A stretch of DNA of 64,000 nucleotides from Lumbricus terrestris (GCA_949752735.1 OX457053.1:28870997-28934996), one strand, 5' to 3'; numbered from the stretch's first letter, positions 1 to 12,198 are shown. The notes: generated by a model from the sequence alone, not told the origin. Numbers and translations: made by a program.

Positions 1-39
1 GAAGGAGTCACGGAGATTTAAGGAGCAATACAAAGATTG

Positions 40-560
<521 letters not shown>

Positions 561-1174
561 CCGACGAAATCGAAACAAAGCCATCGTAAACGACGCGTGA
601 CAATTGACAATGCGCAGATGGAACGAAAGACCCGGCAACGCTTTCACAGTAGACAGACAGAGACAAAAAAAGCGCCGCAGAACGATACACAGAGATTACG
701 GTAACCGGAAAGGGTCTGAGGCTAATTGTTGAGATCTATTGTCATGAACAAGACGGATGGCTGGTCTAAAAAGTCACAGCGCTGCTACACCACCGCAGCC
801 AACAAGCTTAGATACGTACACGGTACACACGCTCTATATCCGACCATTTCGCCTCGAGATTTCAAACGGCATATTTCTCGGTACTTTGAATGACGTAAAT
901 TACTTGGAATTGAGCCATTTCCACCGCAATATATCAAATATGGACCTACAGGCCTCTCGTATTATTACGGTATGCATGTAGCATGCCTACGTGTAGGCTA
1001 GACTTTCCTCATAGTCTATATGAGCGAATGAGAGTGCATGCTATTCGCATATAATTGTGCATGCCTCTGTAGGTTATATATGTGAATTATAATTATTTGT
1101 AGTCTATTACATGCACACGGTATATATAGACCTATATTATATATTATATAAATTATATGCAAACGCTTGATCTC

Positions 1175-1250
1175 GGCCGGGAGCGCCTCTGAGTAGGTAC
1201 CTTGAAGGGGCGCTATATAAATAACGATTGATTGACTGATTGATTGAAAG
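1175..1250 (+). mobile_element. SINE 3' tail (family A / L2-like tail)
   Basis: Contains the tail block GAGCGCCTCTGAGTAG followed by CTTGAAGGGGCGCTATATAA and a (TTGA)n run. The same tail ends the full-length family A SINEs at 42921 and 52141. The tRNA-like head is missing, so this is a 5'-truncated copy. Confidence 0.8.
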
Positions 1251-1268
1251 AGTGGAAAAATAAGACTT

Positions 1269-1405
1269 AGTGCCTGGACGCCCCTTACCTCTCCAAAAGA
1301 AGTGCCTGGACGCCCCTTACCTTTCCAGTCTGTGCTCGCCAATAAGTGGCTGGACGGCGTTCAAATTTTAAGACAAGTGCATGGACGCCGTCCATGACCT
1401 CCAGG
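1269..1405. repeat. short tandem repeat of a 31-bp CCTGGACGCCCC unit
   Basis: AGTGCCTGGACGCCCCTTAC occurs twice 31 bp apart (about 1269 and 1300), followed by two more diverged TGG(A)CGGCGT/TGGACGCCGT units to about 1400. Confidence 0.6.
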
Positions 1406-1567
1406 AACACTTTAAGCCCTGTATGCAAATATATATTCGGCGTTTTGTTTGTTTTGAACGATGATGATAATGTAGGCCTATAGGGACACGTTTGACATTC
1501 TGTAATGGACGACAGATGCTAGACGTCAGTTCTGCTTGGGGCTGAATCGAATATCTTTAGTGAAAGA

Positions 1568-1868
1568 GAGAGAGGGACAGACAGACAGACAGACAGACAG
1601 GCAGACAGACAGACAGACACACAGACAGACACACAGACACACATACAGACACAGACACTCAGACACACACAGACACTCAGACACACACACAGGTAGAGAG
1701 ACAGACACACAGATACACAGACACACAGACACACAGACAGACAGACACACAGACAGACAGACACAGACACACAGACAGACACACAGACAGACCCACAGAC
1801 ACACAGACAGACACACAAACAGACAGACAGATACAGACACTCAGACAGAAACTCAGACAGACACTCAA
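1568..1868. repeat. (CAGA/CACAGA)n microsatellite
   Basis: Uninterrupted CAGACAGA, CACACAGA and CACTCAGA units. The Cys/Val/Ser-only reading frames on the minus strand are repeat artefacts. Confidence 0.95.
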
Positions 1869-1965
1869 TTAGAGTGACAATAGGAGGGAGGCAGAGAGAC
1901 GGAGAAAGGTAGACAGACATGGATGCAGAAACATAGGACATCTATAGGAAGGGAAAACAGCAAAA

Positions 1966-2340
1966 GTGAGAGAGACACACAGAGAGACAAACAGAGAGAC
2001 ACACAGAGAGACACACAAAGAGACACACAGAGAGACACACAAAGAGACACACAGAGAGACACACAGAGACACACACAGAGAGACACACAGAGAGACACAC
2101 AGAGAGACACACAGAGAGACACACAGAGAGACACACAGAGAGACACACAGAGAGACACACAGAGAGACACAGAGAGATACACACAGAGAGACACACAGAG
2201 AGACACACAGGGAGACACACACAGAGACACACACAGAGACACACAGAGAGACACACACAGAGAGACACACAGAAACACACAGAGAGACACACAGAGACAC
2301 ACACAGAGACACAGAGAGACACACAGAGAGACACACGGAG
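1966..2340. repeat. (ACACAGAGAG)n minisatellite
   Basis: About 375 bp of a 10-12 bp unit, ACACACAGAGAG with small variants. It is open in several frames on both strands simply because the unit has no stop codon. Confidence 0.95.
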
Positions 2341-2979
2341 AAAGTTGGAGAAAAGGTTTTATTTTTCATGTATACCAGCGGTTCTCAACCTGTGGGTCGC
2401 GACCCCCGCGGGGGTCACCTGACGATTTGCCAGGGGTCGCCTTTAGCCTTCGGAAATTTTAAAAATATGTACGCGTGTAATATCAAGTTCAACGCGATCC
2501 ACTTTGCTACAGAAATTTAAAATACATTTTTACTTGTTCTTTTGCTATGATTAATTCTATAGTTTGCGGCAGCTAATTCAATTTTGTCATTAATTTTTTT
2601 AGCTTTAAAATGTGAATTCCTCTTTTTACATTCTTCTAAAATATAAAACAATATCCGGTTTGCTCAAATAATCTATGCAGTCTGCTATCGTCAGGCCTAT
2701 TTATGGGAGGAGACTTTGGAGACAGAGGGGATTGGTCCCCCGAAGTGTGTGTTTGGGACTGAGCTGCTTATAATCCCCCATTATTTCGGAAATATTTCCT
2801 AGATAACATTAAAAATTTATACAGAGTTATCTGCCGTTTATCCTTAGGACCTAATGACCAATTTTGATAAGGTGACAGCTTGAAATATATATTTACCGTG
2901 TGCAACTAGAAAAAAATTTTTGAGCCTATATACTGCTGTTCAGATGACAGCTTCCCTAAAGTGCTACCAATGGTGTGCA

Positions 2980-3967
2980 AATAAGCGAGTTCACCATCTC
3001 AGTGACCTTTCGCGTGCGCGTGCGCAGTGTTCAAGGTCACTGCTACAATCACCTTGTCACCTTGTGCCGTCAGTTCGAGGAACTCTAGCGACTGTCATGG
3101 CCAGCCTTCTCCACTCCGTTCTGTTCTGTGTCACATCCCTCAATTGTCCAAGATTCATCCCTGTCCTCCTGTGTACATCCTCCATCCATCTGATCCTCGG
3201 CCGTCCTCTTCTCCTTGTACCCTCTCCACATGCCAGCATCATCGCCTTCTCCAGTCCATCCGTGTGCATTACGTGACCGAAAAACATCAGCTTCTGTTTG
3301 ATGATCATCTGCAGCAACGACATATCCCCTCTTAGTTGACCTATGTCCTGGAGCACAGATTCATTTGTTCTCCTTTCTTTCCACGATATTCCCAGCAGCC
3401 TTCTCCATATCCACATTTCACACGCAGCAATGTTGTCGTCCAACGCCTTCGTCTTCGTCCACGTCTCGCTTCCATATAGCACTATGGGGAAAATCATTGC
3501 TTTGACAAGCCTCGTCTTTGTCTGTAAGCTCACATGACTGTCCCTCCATATCTTATCCATCCCCTGCATTGCAGCTTTGCCCATTGAAATTCTCCGCCTC
3601 ACCTCTTTATCGCATCTTCCTTCCTTCTCCACCATTGAGCCCAAAAACGAAAAACTTGTCACAACCTCTATCTCCTCTCCATCCATTTCGAAGGTATCCC
3701 ATTCCGCCGTTGTCATTATCTTAGTCTTTTTGATGTTGAAATATAACCCTGCTTTTTCGCTTTCCCTCTTTAGTCTTCTTATGAGTTCCGCAAGATCAAA
3801 TACTGCTACAATAGACGGTGTATATACCAAAAGTACGGAAACTTAAAGACTCGCGCCTTACGAATTTGCAATTTCTATATAGGCTAATACACCATCTATT
3901 GTAGCATTGGCCTTGACCACTGCGCACGCGCACGAGAAAGGTCACTGAGATGGTGAAACCGCTTATT
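2980..3967. mobile_element. MITE with ~65-90 bp inverted repeats, split by a LINE insertion
   Basis: Left arm 2980-3049 (AATAAGCG...TTCACCATCTCAGTGACC...GTGCGCAGTG) is the inverse complement of 3903-3967. The arms extend inward: TGCTACAATAGACGGTGTAT at 3804 pairs with ATACACCATCTATTGTAGCA near 3886. Removing 3050-3801 plus one copy of ACTGCTACAAT restores a roughly 225-bp fold-back element. Confidence 0.8.
3050..3801 (-). pseudogene. 5'-truncated non-LTR retrotransposon, reverse transcriptase C-terminal part
   Basis: The minus-strand frame (about 3057-3830) starts within RT at a segment reading ESEKAGLYFNIKKTKIM, continues through VLYGSETWT and the distal WRRLLGISW, FGHVMH and RRRGRPRIRWMEDV motifs, and ends near the element 3' end. 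This is the C-terminal third of an endonuclease-RT polyprotein (RTE-like by its motifs). It is flanked by an 11-bp target duplication ACTGCTACAAT at 3039-3049 and 3802-3812, so the 5' truncation happened at insertion. The 3' tail is a short CAAGGTGA repeat. It is not a host gene. Confidence 0.88.
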
Positions 3968-3976
3968 AAAAAGGCT

Positions 3977-4406
3977 GTGACTAGGGGACCGCCAGGCGGC
4001 TGTCGTATTTCAATTACTAGCGGACCGCCAGTCACGTGTAACCTGTCACATGACCCGAGTCACGAGTCCAGGCGGCCGTCTCATGCTGAATCTGCGAATG
4101 GCGGCCATGCCATAACGAATATTATTATCTAATTTGAAGTTCGATTTTTGAAGAAAAAGTTCTTGTAACTAACCCTACCCTATCCCTAACCCTAACCCTA
4201 TCATGTATATGAAGATTGGTTACTTACTCTGTCCTTAAAACAAGAAAAAACAAGAAAACTTTTGTCCGACATAAAACAAGCAATCGATAACTGCCGCCAT
4301 TATTCTAGAATGAAGACTCGTGACTCGGGTCATGTGACAGGTTACATGTGACTGGCGGTCCGCTAGTAATTGAAATACGACAGCCGCCTGGCGGTCCCCT
4401 AGTCAC
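3977..4406. mobile_element. inverted-repeat DNA element containing telomere-like (CCCTAA)n
   Basis: The 3977-4069 arm (GTGACTAGGGGACCGCCAGG ...) is a nearly perfect inverted copy of 4315-4406 (one clear mismatch). The unpaired interior carries CTAACCCTACCCTATCCCTA and further CCCTAA units at 4167-4203. No coding capacity was seen. Flanking target duplication was not resolved. Confidence 0.85.
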
Positions 4407-5465
4407 TTCGTATTAAAAAAACTTAACAACGGGAGGGTACATTTACTGAAGTTTTAGGCCTAACCATGTCTTTCAGTGCTGAAATCATGAGAAAGTTTTG
4501 AGATAATTAATAGATAAAATTGCGACCATTGCAGTGTGGAAATAAAAAAATTTAAACAATGGGAGGAGGATACTTTTTATGTCCTAAACCACAACTATCA
4601 GCATTGAAATGCTGTTAAGATGGTATACCGTTGCAGTGTGGAAATTCAAAAAGTTTTCCAATAAAATTATAATGCACATAATCTCTCAAACCTCTGCTCG
4701 GCCCATTCATAAAGAGCAAAAGTAAGGTTTATGAAATTGGATAACCTCCCTAAACGAATCAGCTAGGTGAGAAGAGTGTTAAGAAAGAAGAACTATTGAC
4801 CGATTTTGAAAGTAGTCGGTTGTTTAATAGTTGCAGCATGAATAGAGTCAATTGAGAAACTTCAACGTCTTATTCGTAACGACATTTTGTCGGTCGAATC
4901 AATGAAACCCAACAAATAGACTTATAAGCGCCATTCAGGTACTAAGCATCCTAACTCTGCAGGAAAGTATGACCAGTAGGCCATTTTCAAGAACAAAGTT
5001 GATGACTCCAAGAAGGGACACTTGAGATGGGATGTTTGGGGAATTCCAGCAGCAAGACGTGGCAGTTGATGAAGTGTCAAAAACTGAACAGAAAACTTCG
5101 ACTGCCGATTAGGTAGCTCTCAGAACCGCCATTACGAGCCAGGAAAACTCACACAGTTGCCAAAAGCAATTTCGAATTATGAAGTGAAAATGTATAACAA
5201 TGGACACTGGACAATGGTAAAAAATGCTGTTATAGGGAGAATTCGATAGAAAAATTTGGGGGTCGTCACAACTATCGAAATCTTTTCAAGGGGTCGCCGC
5301 ACTAAAAAGATTGAGAACCGCTGGCCTATATGTAGTAGGTCTTTTCAGAAAGTGAAATTTATAAGAGCTATTTTGATGTAGGCCTAAACTTCTTAGGCCT
5401 AGGCTATAATGATAAGTAAGAATTTCATGTAGTCTACTATATATTAAAAATATATATAATTTAGC

Positions 5466-5815
5466 AGTCTTCTTCTTCTTCTTCTTGATCTCTCTTCCGT
5501 CAGGCGCAGGTCCTACGCCAATGATGAGGCCTCAATATGCCGTCTCCAGCTTGCTCGGTTTCTTATTTTATCCACCGCATCTCTCATATCCATGTTCTGT
5601 GCTGCTAGATCTTCTTTTATATTGTCCATCCAGGTATTTGATTGTTCCTCTTGACTTCTCTTTCCCTCCACATGCCCATGCAGAGCTGCGGCTGGTAGTC
5701 TTTTGTCTTCCATTCGTGTCACGTGCCCGAACCAGGTGAGTCTTCTTTTCCTGATCTTGCCAACCACTGTTTCATTTTGTCCCAGCTCCTCCCGAGTCAC
5801 TTCGTTTCGGCAGTA
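5466..5815 (-). pseudogene. LINE reverse transcriptase C-terminal fragment
   Basis: The minus-strand frame 5513-5800 reads RKRRLTWFGHVTRMEDKRLP and WMDNIKEDLAAQNMDMRDAV, the distal RT/post-RT signature of endonuclease-RT LINEs. A (GAA)n-type tail (CTTCTTCTTCTTCTT on the plus strand) marks the 3' end at 5470. The 5' part is missing. Confidence 0.8.
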
Positions 5816-6253
5816 ATTTAGCAGTACTCATAATTAATTATCTGTAGACTATAGTCTTTACTTCTGACTGAATTTTTTATTGCGTTAGGTTGATTAGCAT
5901 GACCCTATGCGAACTTATGGTCAAAATCTAAATTTGAGAGGATTTGCAATTTTGACCTATAACTTTTTCAATTTCTTATTTCACCAAAGTTATAAGAAGA
6001 AAAGAACTGTTGTAGATTAATGCACTTATAGACTTATGGTAGTATGCATTGCCTATGCCTTAGTTTGACCTACTAATAAAGTTGTGCTATTTGCGATTAA
6101 GATAAAATTGCATAAACAAGATTTTCAAGTTTAAAACGCAGTTGAAGATGTTACGAAGTCAAATTATTTTCCGTTTCCGTATTTTATTTTGTTGGGTTTT
6201 TCGAATAAAACGACGTTTTTCCATTTTTTATTTCCTTTCCATCGTTTTTTATA

Positions 6254-6415
6254 TGAATGAATAAATGAATGAATGATTACTGACTGACTGACTGACTGGC
6301 CGGCTGACTGACTGACTGACTTAATGAATGAATGAATGAATGAATGAATGAATGAATGAATGAATGAATGAATGAATGAATGAATGAATGAATGAATGAA
6401 TGAATGAATAGATGA
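6254..6415. repeat. (AATG)n with (CTGA)n microsatellite
   Basis: ATGAATGA units flank a GACTGACTGACTG block, giving Phe-Ile-His-Ser frames on the minus strand. 5820-6250 holds nothing I recognise. Confidence 0.95.
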
Positions 6416-6484
6416 GTGAGTGAGTGTGTGGGTGGAAGAGTGAGAAGTATGCATATATCAGCACTTGTTATGGCGTCCATTCTA

Positions 6485-6670
6485 TAGATCCTACTCAGAA
6501 GCACTCCCTGCTACAGCGCGGACACTGAACCGGAGTTTCACGCTGAAGCGCATGAGCAACTGCGAGTGAAATACTTACTCACGGTCCGTGTACGCGGCGA
6601 CTTGAGATGAATTGGAATCGCGACCTTCCGGTCCCAAGGCACCGAAGGCAGGTTCTCTGACTGCATGATG
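6485..6670 (-). mobile_element. SINE family A, diverged copy
   Basis: Reading the minus strand it carries the body found in the copies at 42921 and 55090: a Gln/Arg-like anticodon-arm remnant, GGACCGTGAGTAAGTATTTC, the CGCTTCAGCGTGAAACTCC block and the CTCTGAGTAGG tail (here GCTTCTGAGTAGG). The head is decayed. Confidence 0.65.
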
Positions 6671-7337
6671 TCTGCATCGATTGCCTTAATCCCTTTTATG
6701 TTCGCTGTATAAATAATACTTGTAAGCCTAAACAGGTCTAAACTGTGTGACTAAGTTGAACTAACGTCATAAAAGACGATTCGGTGTGTACGATAAGCGC
6801 CGCAGATTGCTGGTCTGCAGTCATGTCCTATCATGGATCCTCCAGTAGGCCTTTGAATGTTACCTACACACTCTGATCTCGTTCTCACAACCGTCATATT
6901 TCCAATGCTGATGCATTAGCCTAACCAGATGTGATTTTATAACACGAATGCTATGCAAGTGCCTGTATTACTGTTTATCTTTTCTGTCTCACAGGCAGTA
7001 GGCCTACATTATGCGAGTCTGTGGGAAAATGTCATTCCTGAGGGGAACTTCCTTCTGGAGATGCCCAGATTAAACATTGCTTTGATAAGATTGAATTTGA
7101 TTGGATTAATTTAGATTAATTATCATGTGTGGGCCTGCTTTGATTAGTGTCAGTCAGGTTTTAGTCCAGTAAGCCTATGACTGGAGTAACTGTTGTTAAA
7201 CTTGTTCGCTTAAACATCAGTCGACCGTCGCCTGAATTTGGCGCTTATGGATTTTTAATTTTTATTAGAGCCTGGAAAGACAGTTCTCTAGGCTAGATGT
7301 AGGTCCAAGGTCTTTACAATTCGTCTAAGCTGAGAGG

Positions 7338-7497
7338 CATGGGCGGAGTTTATCAGGGGCTAGGGGGGGGGGGCTAAGCCCCCCTAAGAAGACCCAGATT
7401 AATTTGTTTCACCATGCAAATGGTTTCTTTTTCCGGGCTTAGCCCCCCCCAAGAAGGCTTTAGCCCCTCCAAGAACGGAAACCAAACTCCGCCCATG
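7338..7497. mobile_element. short hAT-like MITE with perfect 8-bp target duplication
   Basis: Termini CATGGGCGGAGTTT and AAACTCCGCCCATG are perfect inverted repeats. The element is flanked by CTGAGAGG at 7330-7337 and 7498-7505. The interior has (G)n/(C)n runs and an internal GGCTAAGCCCCCC inverted pair. An 8-bp duplication is the hAT hallmark. Confidence 0.88.
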
Positions 7498-7607
7498 CTG
7501 AGAGGTGCATATCTTTTTGTAAGCATACAGAAGAAGCTTAATGAGAAATAGGCCTGTAATAAGCCCTAATACAAAAGGTCTTACTGGAAGAGCATGTCCA
7601 GGCTAAT

Positions 7608-7959
7608 CAAGGGCGGATACAGAAATTTTCGATGGGGGGGCCAAAATTTAGGGTCTTGGTCCAGGAAAATTTTTCGTCTGGGTAGCCGAAAAATCTGATG
7701 ACCTTTTTTTAGTTATTCGTCTCGAATTTCCCCCAAAATATACTTTTTCATCCGCCAAAAACCTGAGATGACCTATTTTTAGTCATGCGGACCTACCTCG
7801 TAGTAAGCGAACATCGTGGGGGTGTGGTGGACGGATATCATACGGAGCTACTCACGGGGGGGGGGGCACGACAACTTTCCGGGGCTGAATAGCTGGTGAA
7901 AAATAAAGAAATTTCTAAATGGGACCATGGCCATTTTGGCCCCCCTGGATCCGTCCCTG
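7608..7959. mobile_element. hAT-like MITE (CAAGGGCGGATACAG family), copy 1
   Basis: Begins CAAGGGCGGATACAG and ends CTGGATCCGTCCCTG, flanked by the 8-bp duplication AGGCTAAT at 7600-7607 and 7960-7967. It shares CAGAAATTTTCGA, GGTGAAAAATAAAGAA and TTTCTAAATGGG with the copy at 21280-21593. Confidence 0.88.
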
Positions 7960-8194
7960 AGGCTAATTAAGTCGATTAGGCCTAAATTCGCACATAGTAA
8001 TCGTAATCCAAATTGTGAATCTTAATAGCGCCACTTCAAGAGAAACCCTCGGAGGCGCTCTAGACCTGACCACGATAGAAGACAATGACTTAAAACGCTT
8101 GCGAAAAAGGACAAAGAAAGACCAAGAAGTTCAGAGTGGAGAACGATGAACTGACCATTATAGATCTATAGGCCTAAGCTTTTATTCATTCATT

Positions 8195-8256
8195 CATTTT
8201 GAGAATTTATATAGCGCCTCTTCAAGAAACCTACTCAGAGGCGCTCCCAGCCCAGC
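8195..8256 (-). mobile_element. SINE tail fragment
   Basis: On the minus strand GGGAGCGCCTCTGAGTAGG is followed by CTTGAAGAGGCGCTATATAA, the shared SINE/L2 tail. The body is missing. 8260-8630 shows no supported feature. Confidence 0.75.
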
Positions 8257-8636
8257 CACAGCTAAAAAGGTAGGATTTGAGATACTTAAAAATGCAGGGG
8301 AATTTAGCCTAGGCATAAGTCGCAAGGTTAGTGGGAGGCCATTCCATTTTATGCAGCAATGTGGAAGTTCGAGCCATAACATAGTGCGGCATAGCGATGG
8401 AACCATAGGCGTAGGAGGCGGGATCCAGAGGGGCAAGTGCCACCCTCCCTCATTTCGGGCGAGTCTGTTTTCCAGGCAAGTAGGCCTAGGCCTCGGGAAA
8501 ATATAAAACAAACTACTTGAAGTTCAACCCCCGTCAGCACATCACATTTCTCTCCCAGTTTCAATCTGCCCGAAACGAGTTATTATAGCTAATAGCTCAC
8601 AAACCACCATGGATATAGCCCTACACTGATTCTAGG

Positions 8637-8745
8637 AGTTTGGGCGATTTTTGGAGCACCGCTAGAAAATCGTGAGTAGGCCTAATGGGGGCCTGGATAC
8701 CCAAGAGCACACGGTTTCTGAGGAGCAGCTCAGAAATGTTCTGCC
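8637..8745 (+). repeat. ~105-bp segment duplicated at 10665-10775
   Basis: TTTGGAGCACCGCTAGAAAATCGTGAGTA and GAGGAGCAGCTC reappear at 10690-10770 with substitutions and the same order. In both places the segment follows a GC-rich unrecognised stretch, so it may be part of an uncharacterised dispersed element. Confidence 0.6.
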
Positions 8746-8834
8746 CGCGCAAAGTGAGTTTTTAAACGCCATCGAGAATTCTGCAATCCAGCCTGATTCC
8801 AGTGCTATTGTGGCGAAATTCGCCAGTATAGATG

Positions 8835-9005
8835 CAGCGGTCTCCTCTCTTCCTCCTTCGCCTCCACGGTCCTATCACGTAGTTGCCTGCACGGACGCAG
8901 TGGTTCCTCCCCTCCTCCTGCGCATCCCTGGTCCGGACCTCTGACGTAGCGGTCCCTCCCCTCCTCCTTCGCCTCCATAGCCCCTGGTCCGGACCTATGA
9001 CTCTC
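8835..9005. repeat. tandem CCTCCTTCGCCTCC / CCTGGTCCGGACCT units
   Basis: Three imperfect units of 55-65 bp, each with a CTCCTCCTTCGCCTCC block and a GGTCCGGACC or GGTCCTATCAC block. The overlapping 90-residue frame (8672-8944) has no recognisable domain. Confidence 0.5.
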
Positions 9006-9464
9006 GGTCAGGTATCAGAGCCGTTTTAAGGCACAGGCCCGCGAGGCCCGGGCCTAGGGCCCCGCGCAACAGGGGGCCCCGCGGCGACCCAAAATGCTAC
9101 ATTGCATAACAAATTAGCAACATGTTATACGAACTTTAACGTGTGCTAAGCTTAAATTTATTTTACACAGTACACTTTAATACAAAGATTGCTGTGCTCT
9201 AGCTGTGTATAGGCCTAGGTTCTTCTATCAATATTAATAAACGTAACAAATCGACACACATGCCCATAGAAGTCATGAATAGAGTACCGGCACTCTATAT
9301 CTGAGACTGAGAGTTTGAGACGGGAATCGGGTTACGTTCAGTGTTTAATCTAAGCATCTCCCAGTGTGGAAGGAACTTCACCCTGAAATGACTACCCAAA
9401 ACATTTGACTAAATTATAAGTTTGAATTGCTGCTTACATTATTGTATAATAAACGAACTCTAGT

Positions 9465-9735
9465 AATATACCGTGATATTATTTACTATTGTATGATATT
9501 ATGACGATAAAATCTATTAATGTAATAATATGATACAATCATCTTACAATGAGTATAATTTACTGTTAATATTTGTACAAGTACTATTTTTGTAAAACCA
9601 ATTTTCGACTTTTTAGTGCTACCTTTCAAATTTAAAACTGTCGAAATTTAAAAAGGTTTTGTTACTTGAACACTTAGTAAAACAGCATCATTAGGCCTAC
9701 TACATGACTTCCAGATTTTGGCGGTTCTTCCTTGG
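9465..9735. repeat. AT-rich dispersed repeat, related to 30800-30960 and 31050-31340
   Basis: Shares in order: AATATACCGTGATATTATTT, CAATGAGTATAAT, GTACAA...CTATTTTTGT, TTCAAATTT..AAACTGTC and CACTTAGTAAAACAGCATCA, then GACTTCCAGATTTTG. The 31050 copy is the most complete match. A GC-rich segment resembling a transposon end (9010-9100) precedes it. Confidence 0.65.
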
Positions 9736-10079
9736 TTTGTGTAACATTTGTGGCAATTCCGAGAACTGTAGGCCTATCCTCCATGGTCAACAATACAAGC
9801 CTTTTTAGCAACGCGCGGGAATAAGCCAATTCCAATGCAAGAAAGTAGGTCTTATATAATTATAGCCTAGATCTGCCTGCAGTTATTCGTTAGGCTACTA
9901 GGCCTATTATGCTGTTGGCCTAATGGTACAGAAGCAGCAGAACTGAGTTGCTGAATTTGATACGTCAAGAAATTATGATTGTAATAATAATTATATTAAT
10001 TTTATTGAAACTTTCAACCACTCTTGTAATCAGCACTGAAATAATAATCTGTAATTTTGCTTAGATCCCAGCTTACAAT

Positions 10080-10640
10080 GCTGCATGTGGGCGGTATGAA
10101 TACAAGCGCAGTCCGTCACAGCTCAGCCAGAACGCATAGCTCAGTCAGTCGGTGAGAGTTCGTCAAAGTCAGTCGAGGAGAGAGCAGCAGCAGAGTTCGT
10201 CCGAGGCACCTATAGGCTAGCAGTCGTCGATAGTCGCCAGCGAACCGTCGTCAGCAGCAGTCGCCAGCAGTGCCCGAGTCCGTCGCAGGCTCGCAGCAGG
10301 GCGCCCCGAAATTAAGCCAGCGCTGTGGGAGCCCATCATCAAGTGCATGGCGGTCCGCCGCCGGGGTTTGATCGCTTGGCTTCGCTTGCTATGTGCTGTG
10401 CATTTGCCTGCTGTTGAAGTGTCGAGGTTCGGTTTCCGCAATATACCGTGAGAAAATACCTGCTGGTGTCTTCGTGTCTTCGTGCGACTGTGGGAAACAC
10501 TGTTAAGCCCTTCGAAAGACGACGGAGGCCGGATTTACGCCCACCTTGGAGCGACACGCAAGCCTTACAAGTTTACCACGTTTCCCCTCTCCCTCCCGGC
10601 CAGCCGCTGAAGAAAACGGACGCTTTCCGTTACACTATGT
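10080..10640. other. GC-rich stretch with unrecognised short reading frames
   Basis: CAGCAG/GTCGTC-rich sequence between AT-rich neighbours. Frames of 64-74 residues on both strands (10217-10441, 10339-10557, 10448-10642) show no domain, no convincing splice pairs and no coding bias I can defend. It could be a 5' exon or CpG-rich promoter, or part of a retroelement LTR. Confidence 0.25.
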
Positions 10641-10965
10641 AATTGGAACGATGTACGGTTTTCGAGTGATTTTCGGAGCTTGGAGTGGCTTTTAGAGCAC
10701 CGCCAGAAAATCGTGAGTATTTGGGCTGGATATTCAAGAGCACACTAATTGTCTTTGAGGAGCAGCTCGGAGCTCCCTATTATTCTTCGTCATACCGGTA
10801 CCTATTTATCTTTCTGTCTCATTCTCACTGTTCTTAAGACCGTCTTATTCGACCGGAGTTGGACTGGGAGCGCTTTTGAGAAGCCAGTAGGCCTATTTAT
10901 GTGGCGGTATATCAAATTGCTAATAGGCTAAAGAGCAACCGTCGTCCAGGTATCAGAGGGCCTCT

Positions 10966-12198
10966 GATACCGCTCCTTGGCTTTTCCCCCAAGATCTTGG
11001 CTTTTTCAATCGCATCTTGGGATATTGGCTTTTTTCAAAGGACCTTGGCTTTTTTACTTGGCTTTTTTCTGCCCACTAAATAACAATCATCTCAGCAATA
11101 ATCCACTAAATAACAATAATTTTAGCAATAATCCACTAAATAACAATAATCTTAGCCAAAATTATAACTATGGCTCCATCTACTGACTAGTATATATCCG
11201 ACTTATTATATATTCTCTGAACTGTTTGCTCTCTGCATATTAGTTATTGGTGACGTCACGTGCAATTTCGCGAGATTCCGCACAAAATCGCAATTAACTT
11301 GAATCACTTGATAAAGATAAATGATAAGTTAATTGATCACAGATACTTAGCCTATATTAATAACAATAGACAGTAATCTTAGAAATGCAAACAAGTCAGC
11401 TTCAATGGCTCACAAGATCACACAAAACACACAAACTTTTGAACTCAAGACAACATGCAACAACTAAAGTGAAGCTAACTTTTAGGGGGCCGTCCATGAA
11501 GTACGTAACGCTCCAGGGGGAGGGGTGTAAGAAAGTGTGACAGTTTGTGACAGGGGAGGGGGTCAGGCCATTATGTGAGCTCACACATTTATTTTTAAAA
11601 TTTTTATTTCTAATTAATTTTTTAGTAGAATTTAATAGCTTTAAAAATAATTTTCAGAAATTTTGTGAAACATTTGAATTAGTTTTATGTCAAACTAGCA
11701 TGAAATGCGTATCTCCTGAATGTGTTGTTCACGATTCTTCTCGCTACTAGGAGCAATACAGTTTAATAGTGAAGTGTGTTTTAGATTAAAGTTCAAATAG
11801 GTGTTAATTAAGAAAAAAAATTGTTCGAAAGTGTGACGTACTTTAGGGGGTCCGAGATTTGTGACAGTTTGTGACAGGGGGAGGGGGTAAAAATGGTAAA
11901 AAATAGCGTGACGTACTTTATGGACGGCCCTAGCCTATTTCTCAAAACTAGCGCACTGTGTTCCAAAATGTTGTTCGTATGTTAGAAAATCAGCGAACGG
12001 AACCAATTATTAACAATTTTAATATACATTAATTTCAAGATTAATTATACATAATTTCATAAATATCACAATTTATTGGAATAAATAGCTTCTGTTTTAA
12101 TATAATAGGTGACATAGTCCATAATTATTAACTTGGGTTTTCTTGGCTTTTTGTAAGGCCCCATCTTGGCTTTTCTTAAATTTTGAAGCGGTATCACT
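10966..12198. mobile_element. putative DNA element bounded by TGATACCGCT / AGCGGTATCA, with nested MITE
   Basis: Both ends carry the inverted decamer TGATACCGCT followed by repeated CTTGGCTTTT words (at least six at the left end, two at the right). Inside are three tandem copies of a ~35-bp CCACTAAATAACAATAAT unit (11074-11155) and a separate TIR element (11487-11931). The left flank forms a near-palindrome GGTATCAGAGGGCCTCTGATACC. Confidence 0.5.
11487..11931. mobile_element. MITE with GGGCCGTCCATAAAGTACGT termini
   Basis: The left end GGGCCGTCCATGAAGTACGTAACG pairs with the right end CGTGACGTACTTTATGGACG. Subterminal GTGACAGTTTGTGACAGGGG blocks occur near each end in the same orientation (11538 and 11862). 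A half element with a related end lies at 25414-25510. There is no coding capacity. Confidence 0.8.

Larger units (their letters stand above)
2376..5323. mobile_element. fossil hAT-type DNA transposon, host of nested insertions
   Basis: The left end begins CAGCGGTTCTCAACCTGTGG and GGGTCGCGACCCC follows. The right end is the inverted match, TTGAGAACCGCTG at 5311-5323 preceded by GGGGTCGCCGC. These ends match the widespread hAT group whose termini read CAGCGGTTCTCAACC. The interior has no intact transposase frame. The 8-bp flanks (ATGTATAC, GCCTATAT) no longer match, so the element is old. A split MITE and a second inverted-repeat element are nested within it. Confidence 0.65.

Noticed and set aside
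3057..3830. Host gene encoding a 257-residue protein
   Set aside because: The motifs are LINE RT and the TSD marks a retrotransposed insert.
4167..4203. Telomere or subtelomere
   Set aside because: The CCCTAA tract is only ~37 bp, imperfect and inside an inverted-repeat element.
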